From assembly GCA_020024695.1 (NCBI GenBank), contig JAHHTK010000008.1, positions 1 to 42,572 on the forward strand: a stretch of 42,572 bases of DNA. Reading direction: 5' to 3'. A program made the translations under genes and the position numbers. The stretch comes from Ureaplasma sp. (GTDB lineage: Bacteria > Bacillota_I > Bacilli_A > Mycoplasmatales > Mycoplasmoidaceae). Shown here piece by piece: positions 1 through 10,221 of this stretch. Numbering within the stretch: position 1 is the stretch's first letter; every line of letters starts with the position of its first letter. Below the pieces are notes generated by a model. That model did not search any database, had not been told where the DNA came from, and was given only the letters and a program-made list of their open reading frames with translations.

Positions 1-187
1 CTAGAAGAAACTAAAATTATTTCTCACACAATTTAATTACATAGATAGGTTATTAATATTGAATTAACGATTCTATTAGATTTTGGTTTTGTTTCAAAAC
101 ACACCATTAATCTATAGACCAGATGAACTTCAAGTTAACCAACCAATCGATATATCTATTCAAATCTCTATTCTCATTAGGAAACAA
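1..187. other. intergenic/window edge, no supported gene
   Basis: No convincing gene. A short plus-strand open frame runs from about 80 to a TAG at 194-196, whose end lies inside the following hairpin. It has no start codon and no recognised motif, so it may be the degraded 3' end of an older gene or chance. The minus strand is broken by stops. Confidence 0.4.
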
Positions 188-220
188 AAACTATAGTTCG
201 TAGTGAACTATAGTTTTTTA
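188..220 (-). terminator. bidirectional-type hairpin terminator after the two-helix membrane protein gene
   Basis: Perfect 12-bp stem AAACTATAGTTC / GAACTATAGTTT around a 5-nt loop. It has T-rich flanks on both strands. It sits directly after the stop of the minus-strand gene at 221-589. Confidence 0.8.
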
Positions 221-589
221 TTAATACCCAAAACTACGTTTGGTCTTTTTATTATTGCGTTTTGGTCGCCCAACACTATTATCTTTGAGTTTAATGGTTC
301 CAGTAACGGCAAATAAAAGACAAGTTAAACCTAATAAACATCAAGGAAAGAAAGTGTATTGTCATACTTGGACAAATTGAGCGAAACTATGCATCCCTTG
401 TTCATTTAAAGAAGCAATATAGTCTTTAGCATAGTTTGGTAATGAAAAGTAATAAGTTGATCAAATCCCAAAACCAATAAAGATAAAGGTTCCTAAATAA
501 CTAAAGATAGTTCAGGTTAAAACCTTTGGATTATGTTTTGGTTTCTTTGAAGTTTGATCTGCTTGATTAGTGGTTAATGTATTTGACAT
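221..589 (-). CDS. small two-helix membrane protein, unknown function
   Basis: 122 aa, start ATG at 589, stop TAA at 221-223, with three or more UGA-Trp codons (for example VLTWTIF, VWQYTFFPW). Residues 1-22 are polar (TTNQADQTSKKPKHN). Two hydrophobic segments follow, about residues 25-45 (TIFSYLGTFIFIGFGIW) and 78-98 (FFPWCLLGLTCLLFAVTG). The tail is basic and ends KRNNKKTKRSFGY. The termini are probably cytoplasmic by the positive-inside rule. There is no signal peptide or lipobox. I do not recognise the family. A TATAAT box lies 33-38 bp upstream of the start, and the gene ends at a strong hairpin, so it is its own transcription unit. Confidence 0.7.
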
Positions 590-621
590 AAATAAGCATT
601 CATAAAAAAGTTATTGATTTA

Positions 622-627
622 ATTATA
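622..627 (-). promoter_or_regulatory. -10 box (TATAAT) for the two-helix membrane protein gene
   Basis: Minus-strand TATAAT followed by TAAATCAATAAC. A transcript would start about 25 nt before the ATG at 589. No good -35 is visible. Confidence 0.5.
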
Positions 628-692
628 ACCGATAGCAAAGAATAAACTGGAGAGATGGTCTTGAGAGGTTTAAATCCATCTATTTCATTAAA

Positions 693-727
693 AAACTTCA
701 ATTAAACTAGATGCTTAATTGAAGTTT
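693..727 (-). terminator. terminator of proS
   Basis: 13-bp stem AAACTTCAATTAA / TTAATTGAAGTTT with a 9-nt loop. On the minus strand it is followed by a run of T (GTTTTTTAATG), just after the proS stop at 741. Confidence 0.85.
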
Positions 728-740
728 GAAAGGTTATGAA

Positions 741-2174
741 TTAATAAGCTCTGGCAAAGATCACTTTTTTATTAGTTTTTTTATGACTCATGAAACATTC
801 ATGATCTTGACTATCATAATCAAAGATACATCTTGGAGTAGCTCCAGTCAAGTTCTTGATTTCTTTTTCATCTTGAATGGAACCATCAAAATAAGCTCAG
901 GCTCATTGTTTGTTATCAACAATCTTTTTGATGTCTTCAATAGATTGAGCATAGACAATGTTGTTTTGTAAGTGATAGTCGGCTTTTTGATAAAGTTCTT
1001 GTTTAATTTCTTTAATAAAGGTGGCAATGGTCTGAGTTAAGTTATCCATTGAAACGACCATCTTTTGGTCGTTTGTTCGCTTAATCACTGTGACGGTGTG
1101 GTTCAGAACATCGTTTGGTCCAATAATAATGGTGATTGGGGTTCCTTTAACGAATTGTTCATTGATTTTATAACCCATACTTTTATCACTATCATCAAAA
1201 CCAACTCGGAAATCTTTGGCTAACATGTCTTTAATTTGTAAGGCCACTTCAGTAACTTGTGGGCCTTTTTTAAATAAAACAGGAGCTACCATTACTTGGA
1301 CTGGAGCAATACTTGGAGGTAAGACTAAACCGTTGTTATCCCCGTGAACCATGATAATTGAACCGATGATACGGGTTGATAATCCATGGCTGGTTGTGTA
1401 AGGCATCGCTAATTTATTGTCACGACCTTGGTAACTAATTCCATAGGATTTAGCAAAGTTGGTTCCTAAAAAGTGGCTGGTAGCACTTTGTAAGGCTTGG
1501 CCATCATACATCATTGCTTCAATGGTGTAAGTGATGTCGGCCCCCGCAAATTTTTCACCTTCAGTTTTAATACCCTTAATAACAGGAATATCTAAAACAT
1601 TGTTCACAAAATCCACATACAAATCTAAGAATTGTTGGGCAAAATTAATGGCTTCATCTTTAGTTTCAAACACACAGTGGGTTTCATGTCAGTGGAACTC
1701 ACAGTTTCTTAAGAACGGACGGGTATTTTTTTCTGCCCGACAGACACTTGTTCATTGGTTTAATTTTAAAGGTAAGTCTTTATAAGAAACTAAACTATTT
1801 TTAAAATATTCACAGAATAAGATTTCGCTGGTAGGACGAATAGCATAAGGTTCACTTAATGGTTTATCCCCAATCCGATCCACCATAAATAATTCTGGAG
1901 CAAACCCTTCCACATGTTCAGCTTCTTTGACAAATTCACTATAGGGAATCAATAACGGCATATAAACATCTTGCACCCCTAACTGTTTAAATTGGGCTGC
2001 TAAAATATCTTTAATATTTGATCAAATTGCTCAACCAAGGGGTCTGAAAATCATAAACCCTTTGATTTCAGAATACATAATTAATTGAGCTGCTTGAATG
2101 ACACTGGTATATCAATCAGCAAAGTTTTTGTCCATTGGGACAATTTTGGTTACATTATTGGTTGTATTCGCCAT
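741..2174 (-). CDS. proS: prolyl-tRNA synthetase (short, archaeal/eukaryotic-like type)
   Basis: 477 aa when UGA is read as Trp. It charges tRNA-Pro with proline in the cytoplasm. The class II motifs are visible: motif 1 region MYSEIKGFMIFRPLGWAIW, motif 2 with AIRPTSEILFCEYF and the following FHWHETHC, and the ProRS signature KSYGISYQGRDNKLAMPYTTS then STRIIGSII. The C-terminal part holds the anticodon-binding fold (GPNDVLNHTVTVIKR). The length and lack of an editing insert fit the compact ProRS class used by mycoplasmas rather than the long bacterial form. The start is ATG at 2174, with a GAAGGAAA ribosome binding site upstream. The protein ends CFMSHKKTNKKVIFARAY. It is monocistronic, with a strong terminator downstream. 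Confidence 0.96.
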
Positions 2175-2331
2175 GAATTTTTTCCTTCATAAAATATGCA
2201 TAAAGTTTTAACACTAATTATTTATTATCTATATCTTGGACACTTTTTAATATGATTTGGCCAATAATTTGTCAGTTTCTTTTTGATTTAATTTGAATTG
2301 TTTAAAATATAACCAGAAAGAGACAAAAAAT

Positions 2332-4281
2332 ATGGCCAAATCAATTTATAATGCTCAATTTAATTGTGTGTTTTATTTACCTTACAGTTATGTGAAAGCA
2401 AATTTAACAACCACATTCAAGCAGTGTCAAGAAAAACAAATTAAGGTTATTAATTTAGTGATTGACACCTTTGATGAAATAGGACATATCCAACAAATTA
2501 TTAAAGAGTTAAAACACCACCAATTAGAAGTGATGGTGAGCTTTAAATTTATTAGCAATGATACTTTAAATGATTGTAACTGAAATGGATTAGTTATCTT
2601 TAAAATGTGTCATGCTAAGATTTTAGAACTTATCTTAAGTTTTGTAAAACAAGCTGACCAAGTCATTTATAGCAAAGATTTAGTGGTGCAATTAGCCAAA
2701 TATGACTATTTGTTGATTCCGTTTTTTCCTATCCAAGATGTGAACCAAATCAACAAGCAAGATTTGTTTGTTGATATTAACAATGGGGTTTATGTTGAAG
2801 TTGCCAATTTAGTTAAACACATGGTGTTTAAAGCCGTGGGTAACATTTTTAAAAAACAACAGGATGTGTTAGGGATGATCAATGAAATGATGTATCCTTA
2901 TATTCCTGTGGTGAAAGAAGAACCCCACTACTTATTACATAAGCTCATTAGTATTTTTAGTTATATCTTTAATCAAACCGATTATTTTGCCAATTTAATT
3001 CAGTTTAAACGGTTTGCCAATGTAATGGGAGTTTTTCAAGGATTTCAAAACTATTTAAAGACCCCGTTCCATACCGAGTTTTTATCCTTAGTCAAGGTAA
3101 GTTTTTTATACCCGAACTTTGTGAGTTTTAAATTTAACATGAACATTGATTTAAATTTATATTATGCCAATGTGTATAAAGACTCACCTGTTTATCGGAT
3201 TCGGGCCAAAATTTTAAAGAAGTTCCAGTGGTGAGCGAATGATAAAAATATGTGAGTGGTGATTGCTTTTGCCTTCTTTTTCTATATTAACACGATAATT
3301 GCTTTCTTTACTAACTGAGCTCATAAAGGAGCTAGCAGTGGCGATTTAGCTTTTATTGCCACCTATTATGCCAATACAGTCACCATCTTTAATACCTATT
3401 TTGTGTTTGGTTATTTTTCATCTATTTTTACATTTATTTATAACTACATTACCATTAAGCGATTAATGAACATTGTGGTGACCAAGAACTTGAAGTTTGA
3501 TGTGAATACCAAAGACATGGATTTAAAGTATTTAATTAAAATGACCAATGGGTATTTTGTCGCTCTTGGTTTAGAAGAATATTTGATTACGATTGGTGGT
3601 GACCAACCCCTTAGTCTTGAACAATACAAAAACCAAGCTCCTTTTTTCAAATATTCTTATTTTGCTCACCAACGCCAATTAATCAATGTCTTTGTGGTCC
3701 GTATGATTATTTTAGGGTGCTTGACTTTAATTACCTGGGCCATAACCAGTGCGTTTGGTCAAGTGCTCAAAGATTATGACCAAAGTGTATGGTGGGTGAT
3801 TGGTTGCTCAATCATGTTATTAATTAACTTTGCTTGAAGTGGTTTAAATGTCCTTGACACCTTGATTCCGAACCCAACCAATTGAATTACTTTTAAGACC
3901 ATTACTGCCTACCAACCAATAAAAGTGACCTTTGATGGCCAAACCATGGTTTTAAAAGACCAAAATAACAAAATTTTATTAGACACAAGCCATTTAAAAA
4001 ACTACCAAATTCGCTTAAAAATGGCCCATTTATTTACTAACCATGTGTATAGTGCTAAATCCTATTTTGTTATTTTAGATGAAGCTCAATTACTCCAAAT
4101 TGCCAACTACATGTATGATCATAAGATTAAGATGTATATTAACTATTCTTTCCAAGAATACTTAATCCAAAATGACCAAGCTAAATCTGATGTTTATCTT
4201 GCCAACCATAACATTGATTTACAAACCTATTTAGATAAAGAGATGTTAAAAGACCAAATGACATCTGATGCTAATAGTTAA
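2332..4281 (+). CDS. large membrane protein, unknown function
   Basis: 649 aa as one frame through six UGA-Trp codons. Residues 1-300 look soluble and alternate hydrophobic strands and helices (IKVINLVIDTFDEIG, HHQLEVMVSFKFI), without a motif I recognise. Hydrophobic segments lie near residues 305-327 (MWVVIAFAFFFYINTIIAFF), 340-380, 445-470 (VVRMIILGCLTLITWAITS) and 478-503. A soluble C-terminal domain of about 130 aa follows. There is no signal peptide, so the N-terminal domain is probably cytoplasmic. I chose ATG 2332, which gives the start MAKSIYNAQF, over an in-frame ATG at 2293; neither has a strong ribosome binding site. Four tryptophans are TGG, more than in most neighbours. It ends at a perfect hairpin. 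Confidence 0.8.
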
Positions 4282-4286
4282 GAATT

Positions 4287-4320
4287 AGAATTTAACACCA
4301 ATTGGTGTTAAATTCTTTCT
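4287..4320 (+). terminator. terminator after the 649-aa membrane protein gene
   Basis: Perfect 30-nt inverted repeat (AGAATTTAACACCAA / TTGGTGTTAAATTCT) followed by TTCTT, 5 bp after the stop codon. Confidence 0.85.
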
Positions 4321-4540
4321 TAGTACTTGAATTAAAAGTCTAGTAGCCTAGGTTGTTAGCTGATTTAAGCTCTTTTATTGATAAGCCCGACTAATTTATC
4401 AAAGATAAAGTTAAGGGTGTTGAAAATCCTTGAAAGACGGGATTAGATAGTTAGCTGAGGCTTTTAATAATTGCTAATTTTCTAGTGAGTTGCTGATTTT
4501 AAATGAAAAGTAATATCATAGCAATTAGAAAGGAGAATTT
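4321..4540 (+). other. 220-bp non-coding leader with possible RNA structure
   Basis: Both strands are closed by stops, so this is not coding. It contains a possible hairpin TTGATAA / TTATCAA (about 4378-4401). It also has a nested arrangement CCCG...CGGG enclosing AAGGGT / ATCCTT (about 4386-4441), and three copies of a GTTRGCTGA-like word (about 4355, 4451 and 4489). A strong AAAGGAG ribosome binding site ends the region just before the ATG at 4541. It could be a structured 5' leader or a small RNA. It matches no riboswitch core I can recall. Confidence 0.35.
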
Positions 4541-5104
4541 ATGGTTAATAAACATGAAGTTAGGATTTATTTACCGAATATTTTAAAGCATGATGCTATT
4601 GCTGTCAAAATGGGATTCTTACCATTTTGAGACCATGTGCAATTTGTTAGATACGAACAACATTTAGATCATTATCAAAAAGATGAAGTGACGACTGGAT
4701 ATGATAATAGTCAAAGAGAATTGGTTTGCGAACACACCCGTGCTTATTTAAATTTAATTGAAGATAACAATGGGGGTTGTCAAGCGTGAGTGACTGATGC
4801 TGACCATCGTTTAGCTCACCAACCCCAAGGGGTGATAAAAGCAGCCGCTTATGAAATCTTATTCAAAACCACTTTGTATCAAACATTATTAGATGCATGC
4901 AATGATTTCTTAAGTGTCTTTAATACTGTTCAAAGTCCCGCTGAGATTTTACAAGCTCACCACTGGGTGTATCATCCAAATGATAAAACTTGAACCAATC
5001 TCAAATCCAACCATCAAGCAGGTGATACAAATAGTGCTTTGGCCATGCTTAAACAAGAAGCCATTGCACGATTTGATAGCGTCATTACCAATCTAGACCT
5101 TTAG
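4541..5104 (+). CDS. hypothetical protein
   Basis: 187 aa, start ATG with a near-perfect AAAGGAG site 7 nt upstream. Trp is coded by UGA (LPFWDHV, QAWVTD, KTWTN). There is no signal peptide or membrane segment, so it is probably cytoplasmic. Composition is mixed, with many His and Gln, and two halves: residues 1-90 with the start MVNKHEVRIYLPNILKH, and a helical second half (AAAYEILFKTTLYQTLLDAC). I recognise no family. It is monocistronic between a 220-bp leader and a convergent terminator. The unusually long leader and strong ribosome site suggest regulated expression. Confidence 0.65.
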
Positions 5105-5134
5105 AAAAATCAATTTAAAAAACAAAGAAAGAAA

Positions 5135-5170
5135 AAATAAGTGTTTGAGCAAAAACTCAGACACTTATTT
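5135..5170. terminator. bidirectional terminator between convergent genes
   Basis: 15-bp stem AAATAAGTGTTTGAG / CTCAGACACTTATTT (one G:T pair) with a 6-nt loop. It is T-rich on both exits and serves the plus gene ending at 5104 and the minus gene ending at 5186. Confidence 0.85.
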
Positions 5171-5185
5171 AATTGTGTGAATTAA

Positions 5186-6505
5186 TTAAAAACCAGGTAA
5201 AAATGGAGGAGCGTTTGAATCATCTGGTTGTGGTGCAAAGTTGAAACGAACCTTAACAGTAGTTGTTTGGTCATTATTATGAATAATCTTCATTTCTTTA
5301 TCTGTTTCTCTTTTGCTATTGATTGCATCTTGCAAGAAACCAAAGCATGGTTCACTAGTGAAATCAATACAGAAATCAGCATTGTCTGGATCAACATATT
5401 CTCAATAAATTTTGGAAATTCAATCCATATTTATCGGAGTCGTTTTATTAAAGAGGTCTTTGTATGAGTTTAAGATATTTTCTAAATTTGACTTTGAATT
5501 TCAAATCTTTACCATATCTTCTAAAGTTTTACCTGATTCTTTTCAGGCACGAAGACCAGGATAAAAGTTTTCAATATTAGCTATGGTAATAAAATTATCA
5601 AAATTAAAGTGATATTTAAAGACTAATAAACGTCCTTCTTCAATTGGAACAGTTTGGTCAACAACTACATTAATTCGTGATTTTTCTAAATTACTTAATG
5701 CACTAGAATCTAGTAAGCAGCTACGTGATAATTGCATATAAATGTTGAAACTTTGTTTTGTATTAGCAGCGGGATCTCTATCTACAACAAAATAAATTTG
5801 AACCTTGCTAAATCAGTCAGGATTTAAGTGACTATTGTCGCCTAATCAGTTGCTCTTGACTGCTAAATATTTGTTTAGAGCATCCACACTAAATTCTTGT
5901 TTATGGTTTTCATAAACATCTTGTAAGTGTTTGTTAAAGATATTATAAATATCTTCTAAATCTTGTCCTGTTAAAACATTTGGATCAACTAAATTTTGTT
6001 GACTATTTGATGAACCATTTGGATCTAAACTTTGGTTAAAAACTAATGAATTTCCGTTTACTTCAAAGAATGGGTTTCCTATTGCTTGATTTAAAATGAC
6101 ATTATCACTGAAAGTAATGGTGTAATTAATTTTAGTGGTTTGATTATCAGTTAACGGTGTAAATTTAATTTCTTTTAAATCTGCAACTGTTAAATTTGGA
6201 ATATTTAATTCTTGCACTAAATAGGTTTTTAATGGTTCAATAAAGGTTTCATTATTTAAATTAGCTTCAGTTGCGTTTTCAAAAGTTATCTTATTTGTTG
6301 ATAAATAATTTTTAATCAATTCAAATAAATGATTAGCTTGGGATTGGCTGAATGTGACACTATTGTCAGTGATTGGTTTGTCTACATTATTATTACTACT
6401 ATTGTTTTTAATAACAACTAATGGTACCACGATGGATGTGGTTAAAATAGCTGCGGCTCCTAATGTACAACCAACAATAGTTCCGATTTTTTGATTTTTA
6501 GTCAT
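5186..6505 (-). CDS. membrane-anchored surface protein with repeated helical/beta domain
   Basis: 439 aa, start ATG 6505 with AAAGGAT upstream. The N-terminus has a basic start (MTKNQKIG) and a hydrophobic stretch at residues 8-33. It lacks a proper lipobox: the only nearby Cys (residue 13) is within the helix, so it is probably a transmembrane-anchored rather than lipid-modified exoprotein. The outer part has helical segments such as LFELIKNYLSTN and DIYNIFNKHLQDVYENH, which resemble segments in the frameshifted neighbour (KIYNILKTKLDTLYQ), each followed by beta-like runs. It ends PPFLPGF. It follows the neighbour's stop by 18 bp in the same direction, so the two are probably co-transcribed paralogues. 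Function is unknown; adhesion or antigenic roles are typical for such proteins but are not shown here. Confidence 0.75.
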
Positions 6506-6523
6506 AAGTTTATCCTTTCGTAA

Positions 6524-7908
6524 TTATTCGTTGGTGTGGTTTGTACTTGGTACAGGTGGTTTTTGGTCACCAAATGGAACATGCTCTTTACTAATCAGAG
6601 TAATGGTCTTATCTTCGTTTACAGTAATTTTGAAATATGGATTGTTATCATATTTGATATTTAAAGCACAACCTGGTTTTAAAACGATTTTTAAAACAGC
6701 TTGATTTTGAGCTCCGTTCCATGTATCAGCAATAATAAAGCCGAAGGATTGAATATTTTTTTGAGCGTCAAAATTACCTCAAATTGAATCTGTTGGTAAG
6801 TAAGGACGTGGTTTAAATTTTAAGACATATTGGTTAAAAACTTCTTCAGTATTTAAATCAGCAAGAGTTTTATAATCTTGGGTGCTTAACAAACGTAGAT
6901 TACGAAGATTAAAACTTATGTCGCTACAAGTTTCCTTAGTAATAATCTTGGTACCTAAATCAAATTTATATTGAAAAATTAAGACGGGATTGTTGTCAGT
7001 GTCATAATCTAAAAACATTGGTAACATTTGATTAAAGAAACTTACTTGTAAACTTGGGTCAATCGTGACAGATTTATCAAAGGTAATTCTAATTAAAGAA
7101 CGGTTTTCATTAATTCAATAGTTGTAATCATAATTATTTCCAACCTTTTCAGGTGAAATGATGCTACTAATTTTATCTGCTGGAAGATCAGCATCTTTGA
7201 TTTCTTTAATTAAATCTTGATAGGTGGTGTTATCAGCAGCATTTTTATAAACCTCATTAAAATATCTAGGGTTTAAAGCAGCTGGTGATTGTTGATAAAG
7301 GGTATCTAATTTGGTTTTTAATATGTTATAGATTTTCTTTGTATTAGCTAAATCAATTTCAGGGGCTTGATGGTTTTCTGGTGAAACTGCAACGGGTGGT
7401 TTCTTTACTTCTAAATCATCAGTCACAGTGTTTGGTTTAGATTTTAAAGATTGGTTATCAACAATAAAATATGGGTTGTATTTTAAAATTTCAACATCTA
7501 ATGGTTGCTTAAATGTTAATGTATAAAGGCACTTGACATCATGAGCATTAACATCTAATGGATTAGTGTTGGATACTTGTAATTCAAAATGAATATCTTC
7601 AAATTGACTGAAATCAAGGTTAGAAATTCCTTGTAATTCCTTAATGATTGGTTTTTAAATGCATCACTATTTAAATAAGCTTCATTAAAATCATTTTTTT
7701 GATTCTTATTTAATTCTAGGATGTGTGAATTAATAATGTCATAAATTCGGTATGATTGTTTATTATCAATTGTAATGGTGTTGTTTGTAGGTTGTTCAAC
7801 TGGTGCAGTTGGTTGTTGACTACATGAAACTAAGCTCATAGTTGTTGGAATGAGTATTCCAGCACTAGCAGCTAAACTAACAGCGATACTAAGATGTTTT
7901 CTTGACAT
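6524..7908 (-). pseudogene. surface lipoprotein gene with a frameshift
   Basis: The 5' part (ATG 7908) codes for a clear lipoprotein signal, MSRKHLSIAVSLAASAG then TTMSLVSCS, with the lipobox Cys near residue 29. It then has a helical segment ending DAFKN. Around 7645-7655 (plus-strand TTGGTTTTTAAATG) the frame shifts: the 0 frame goes to unrelated sequence and stops at 7555. The continuing homologous frame resumes as IIKELQGISNLDFSQF and runs to TAA at 6524. The total length is 1385 nt, so one base is missing from a 461-codon gene. The 3' part carries domains like the next gene (KIYNILKTKLDTLY). It is either a genuine loss, an on/off switch, or a sequencing error in the short A/C run. Confidence 0.75.
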
Positions 7909-7940
7909 ATTTTCGCTCTACCTTTCTTAATTTAAGCAAA

Positions 7941-7968
7941 ATTATAATGAAAAATTTATAAAAAACAA
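7941..7968 (-). promoter_or_regulatory. promoter of the lipoprotein pair
   Basis: Minus strand: -10 TATAAT at 7941-7946 and TTGTTT at 7963-7968, spacer 16. The start codon is about 33 nt downstream of the -10, after an AGAAAGG ribosome site. Confidence 0.55.
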
Positions 7969-8207
7969 AATAGTTTCTTCTAAAAGACAAAAAAACGGAT
8001 AAAAATTGTTTTTTGTTAATTTTTTTATCTTTTTGTGTGTAACAAAGAGCATAAAAATCCCTAAAAATTTGAAAGTTTGAAAAAAAATAACAAAAATTTT
8101 GAAAAAAATAAAATTCGGGTATCGTTTATAAAACGATAAACACTTACCAAGATTGTTTTTACTTTTTAAATTTCAAAAATTCTTAAAAATTTTATCTTTA
8201 AACATTC
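7969..8207. other. AT-rich divergent intergenic region
   Basis: About 240 bp of very A/T-rich DNA (long A and T tracts). It includes a small inverted repeat TATCGTTTATAAAACGATA near 8119-8137. No coding frame. It separates the divergent lipoprotein and phosphatase promoters. The inverted repeat could be an extra protein site. Confidence 0.4.
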
Positions 8208-8235
8208 TTGTATATACAACAGTTGAGACTAAAAT
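8208..8235 (+). promoter_or_regulatory. promoter and palindromic operator of the acid phosphatase gene
   Basis: Perfect 12-bp palindrome TTGTATATACAA at 8208-8219. Its first half reads as the -35 hexamer (TTGTAT) and a TAAAAT -10 lies at 8230-8235, spacer 16. Nearly the same element is found before the nucleoside importer operon at 14416. An operator over the -35 would block RNA polymerase. The sequence resembles the operator type of GntR-family regulators such as TreR; this is from memory and the regulator is not in the window. Confidence 0.55.
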
Positions 8236-8261
8236 TAAAATAAGTAATCGGAGGAAATATT

Positions 8262-9635
8262 ATGACTATTAAAACCAAAAAGAATTTATGAAAAATTGGT
8301 TTCGCAACTCTTGGTGTCGCTACCATCACAGCATTACCAATCGCATTAACATCATGTAACGGTTCTGATAATAGTGCTGAATTATCACAAGCACAAGCAG
8401 ATTTAGAAAAAACTAAAGCTGAATTAGAACAAGCTATCAAAGACAAAGATCAAGCTATCAAGGATAAAGATCAAGCTGTCGGAGAACTTAACAATAACTG
8501 AAACAAATATAACACTGTTAAATATTTAGCAAACGTTTGAAACACTCAAAGTGCTGAAAAGAACGCTATGACACTTAACGCATACAACGCAGGTATGGCA
8601 CAATTTACAGTTATGACTCAACAACAACAAAACGTTTTTGATACATCTAAAGTTACAGTTCCAGCAACAAAAGCTGCTGCTAAAGAAGCTGCTGCTGATG
8701 CTACTACACCAGTAAAAGAATACTGCACCATTGCTAACCCAGCAGAAGGCAAAGCAATTCCAGTTGTTTTCATGGACATTGATGAAACTATCATCAACAA
8801 CTTCGCATACCAAAACTACAACTTATTAAACGGTAAAGGTTTCAGTGGTAAAAGCTGAGGCGAATACGTTAACGATCCAAACAGCCCACAACCAGCATTA
8901 GAAGGTTCAATTGAATTTATTAAATATGTTTGAAACCACGGGGGAGTTGTTTTCTTTAACTCAGGCCGTTTACAAGCAAAAGATATTCCAGCAACTAAGA
9001 GAGTCTTAATGAAAGCTGGTCTTGATGAAAAATACTTACCAGACTGAGTATGATGATGTCAAGGTACTCAATTGTTTGACGAAAACAAACAACCATATGC
9101 TCAACCTTGAACACATGCAAAAGATACTTCAAGAAGTAACAACAAAAAATTCAAAACTACTAAAGAAGACAGAGCAAACTTTGTTAACGACCACGGATTT
9201 GACTTCACAAACGTTAATGGTTGTGGTGCTACTGGAGCAGACAAAATTAAATTCAAAACAGTGATGAGAGTTGGCGACAACTTCAGTGACTTCAACGACA
9301 ACGCTTCAAGTCAATTAAAAAACCCTGAAAAAATTGAATTCTTAAACCAACACACCAAAAACTTATTTGGTAGCCTTGATATTAGAAACAAAGGGGTAAG
9401 AGTTGAAAAAGTTGACCCAGCAACTAATAATGGTCAAAAATATACCGTTAAACAAGAAGAATGAGCTGAAAGTTATATCTTAATCGGTGGTAACACAGCA
9501 TATGGTGACTTTGAAAGAGGTATCCCACAAGAAGTCAATGAAAGTTGATTCAAATTAACCGATCAAGAAAAACAAGCAGCTATTGAAACTGTGTTAAAAG
9601 GTTTATACTGAGAACCAAGTAATACAAGTAAATAA
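8262..9635 (+). CDS. 5'-nucleotidase / acid phosphatase, lipoprotein e(P4) family
   Basis: 457 aa lipoprotein with a signal ending ALPIALTSC (Cys 32), then a coiled coil (about 38-75) with near-identical heptad-type repeats. The catalytic HAD domain starts near residue 165. Motif I is FMDIDETIINN (nucleophile Asp172, acid/base Asp174), motif II region VVFFNSGR, and the metal-binding motif is RVGDNFSDF. This fits the class B/e(P4) acid phosphatases, which remove phosphate from nucleotides (in Haemophilus from NMN) outside the cell. Eleven or more UGA-Trp codons are used and the frame is intact. GGAGG lies 7 nt before ATG 8262. The nucleosides it releases are the likely substrates of the importer at 14.5-20.9 kb, with which it shares an operator. 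Confidence 0.88.
8430..8480 (+). repeat. 21-bp tandem repeat inside the phosphatase coiled coil
   Basis: Two 21-bp units (8430-8450 and 8451-8471, differing at two bases) plus a 9-bp partial copy. They code for QAIKDKD repeats, that is, one coiled-coil heptad per unit. Such units can expand or contract and change the spacer length between the lipid anchor and the enzyme. Confidence 0.8.
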
Positions 9636-9750
9636 TCAGTAAACAATACATATTTCTTATCTATCTATCATAAATAATCCTTTCTTATTTTCTATTTAAA
9701 TCTATCTTAATTATTTATCTTTATCTACATATTAACTTATATACATATAG

Positions 9751-9780
9751 ACATGGTTAGTGAATTCTAACCATGTTTTC
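9751..9780 (+). terminator. terminator of the acid phosphatase gene
   Basis: 10-bp stem ACATGGTTAG / CTAACCATGT followed by TTTC. It shares its ACATGGTT core with the minus-strand terminator at 9827-9850. Confidence 0.8.
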
Positions 9781-9826
9781 TTGTTTGCATTTAGATAGAA
9801 AGGCAAAGACTAAAAAGATATTAAAA

Positions 9827-9850
9827 AAACATGGTCACAGAACCATGTTT
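9827..9850 (-). terminator. terminator of the acyl carrier protein operon
   Basis: 9-bp stem AAACATGGT / ACCATGTTT with a 6-nt loop. On the minus strand it is followed by TTTTTTT. Confidence 0.8.
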
Positions 9851-9898
9851 CAGACTATCATTAGGGCTAGATAAAAACCTAGCTCAAGTATGAATCAC

Positions 9899-10138
9899 TT
9901 ATTGATGCTTTTCTTCCAATTTCTTTTCAAAAGCATTGACTAGATCATTTAATGTTTTTAATTGATTAAGGGTTTCGTCATCTAAAGTTACCCCTAATGA
10001 ATCTTCAATGTTCACAATTAAACCCATCATTTCTAAAGAATCAATACCTAAATCTTTTAAGGTTAAATTTAAATTAGTTTTCTTAAAAGTGATTCCGTTT
10101 TGTTTTGCAATTTTTTCGATTTGTCCTAGAACCGTCAT
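9899..10138 (-). CDS. acpP: acyl carrier protein
   Basis: 79 aa, the usual length. The phosphopantetheine attachment motif is LGIDSLEMMGL, with the modified Ser at about residue 34, followed by IVNIEDSLGV and helix 4 (LNDLVNAFEKKLEE). It carries acyl chains as thioesters; in mycoplasmas with little fatty-acid synthesis it probably serves phospholipid or lipid-modification reactions. Start ATG 10138 with AGGAT upstream. It lies 83 bp after the proline-rich protein gene, so it may be read from that operon or from its own weak promoter in the gap. Confidence 0.93.
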   Translation of the reverse strand: MTVLGQIEKIAKQNGITFKKTNLNLTLKDLGIDSLEMMGLIVNIEDSLGVTLDDETLNQLKTLNDLVNAFEKKLEEKHQ

Positions 10139-10221
10139 AAAATCCTATGTCATTAAGAAACAACCAAATAGATTAAATCATAATAGGCTTTGGAAACAAA
10201 ACTATCATGATGTTTGGCTTT

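Larger units (their letters stand above)
9636..9898. other. convergent intergenic region with terminators
   Basis: No coding frame. It holds a pyrimidine-rich TATCTATC-type tract (9658-9740) and two hairpins listed separately. A third small hairpin, GGGCTAG / CTAGCTC (about 9865-9885), lies just after the acyl carrier protein gene. Confidence 0.6.

Noticed and set aside
4386..4441. tRNA-like or riboswitch core in the leader
   Set aside because: No cloverleaf with T and D arms, and no core sequence of a known riboswitch class could be matched by eye.
8526..8813. Open frames on the minus strand within the phosphatase gene
   Set aside because: They are shadows of a gene with clear catalytic motifs on the plus strand; Cys/Ser-rich low-quality sequence.
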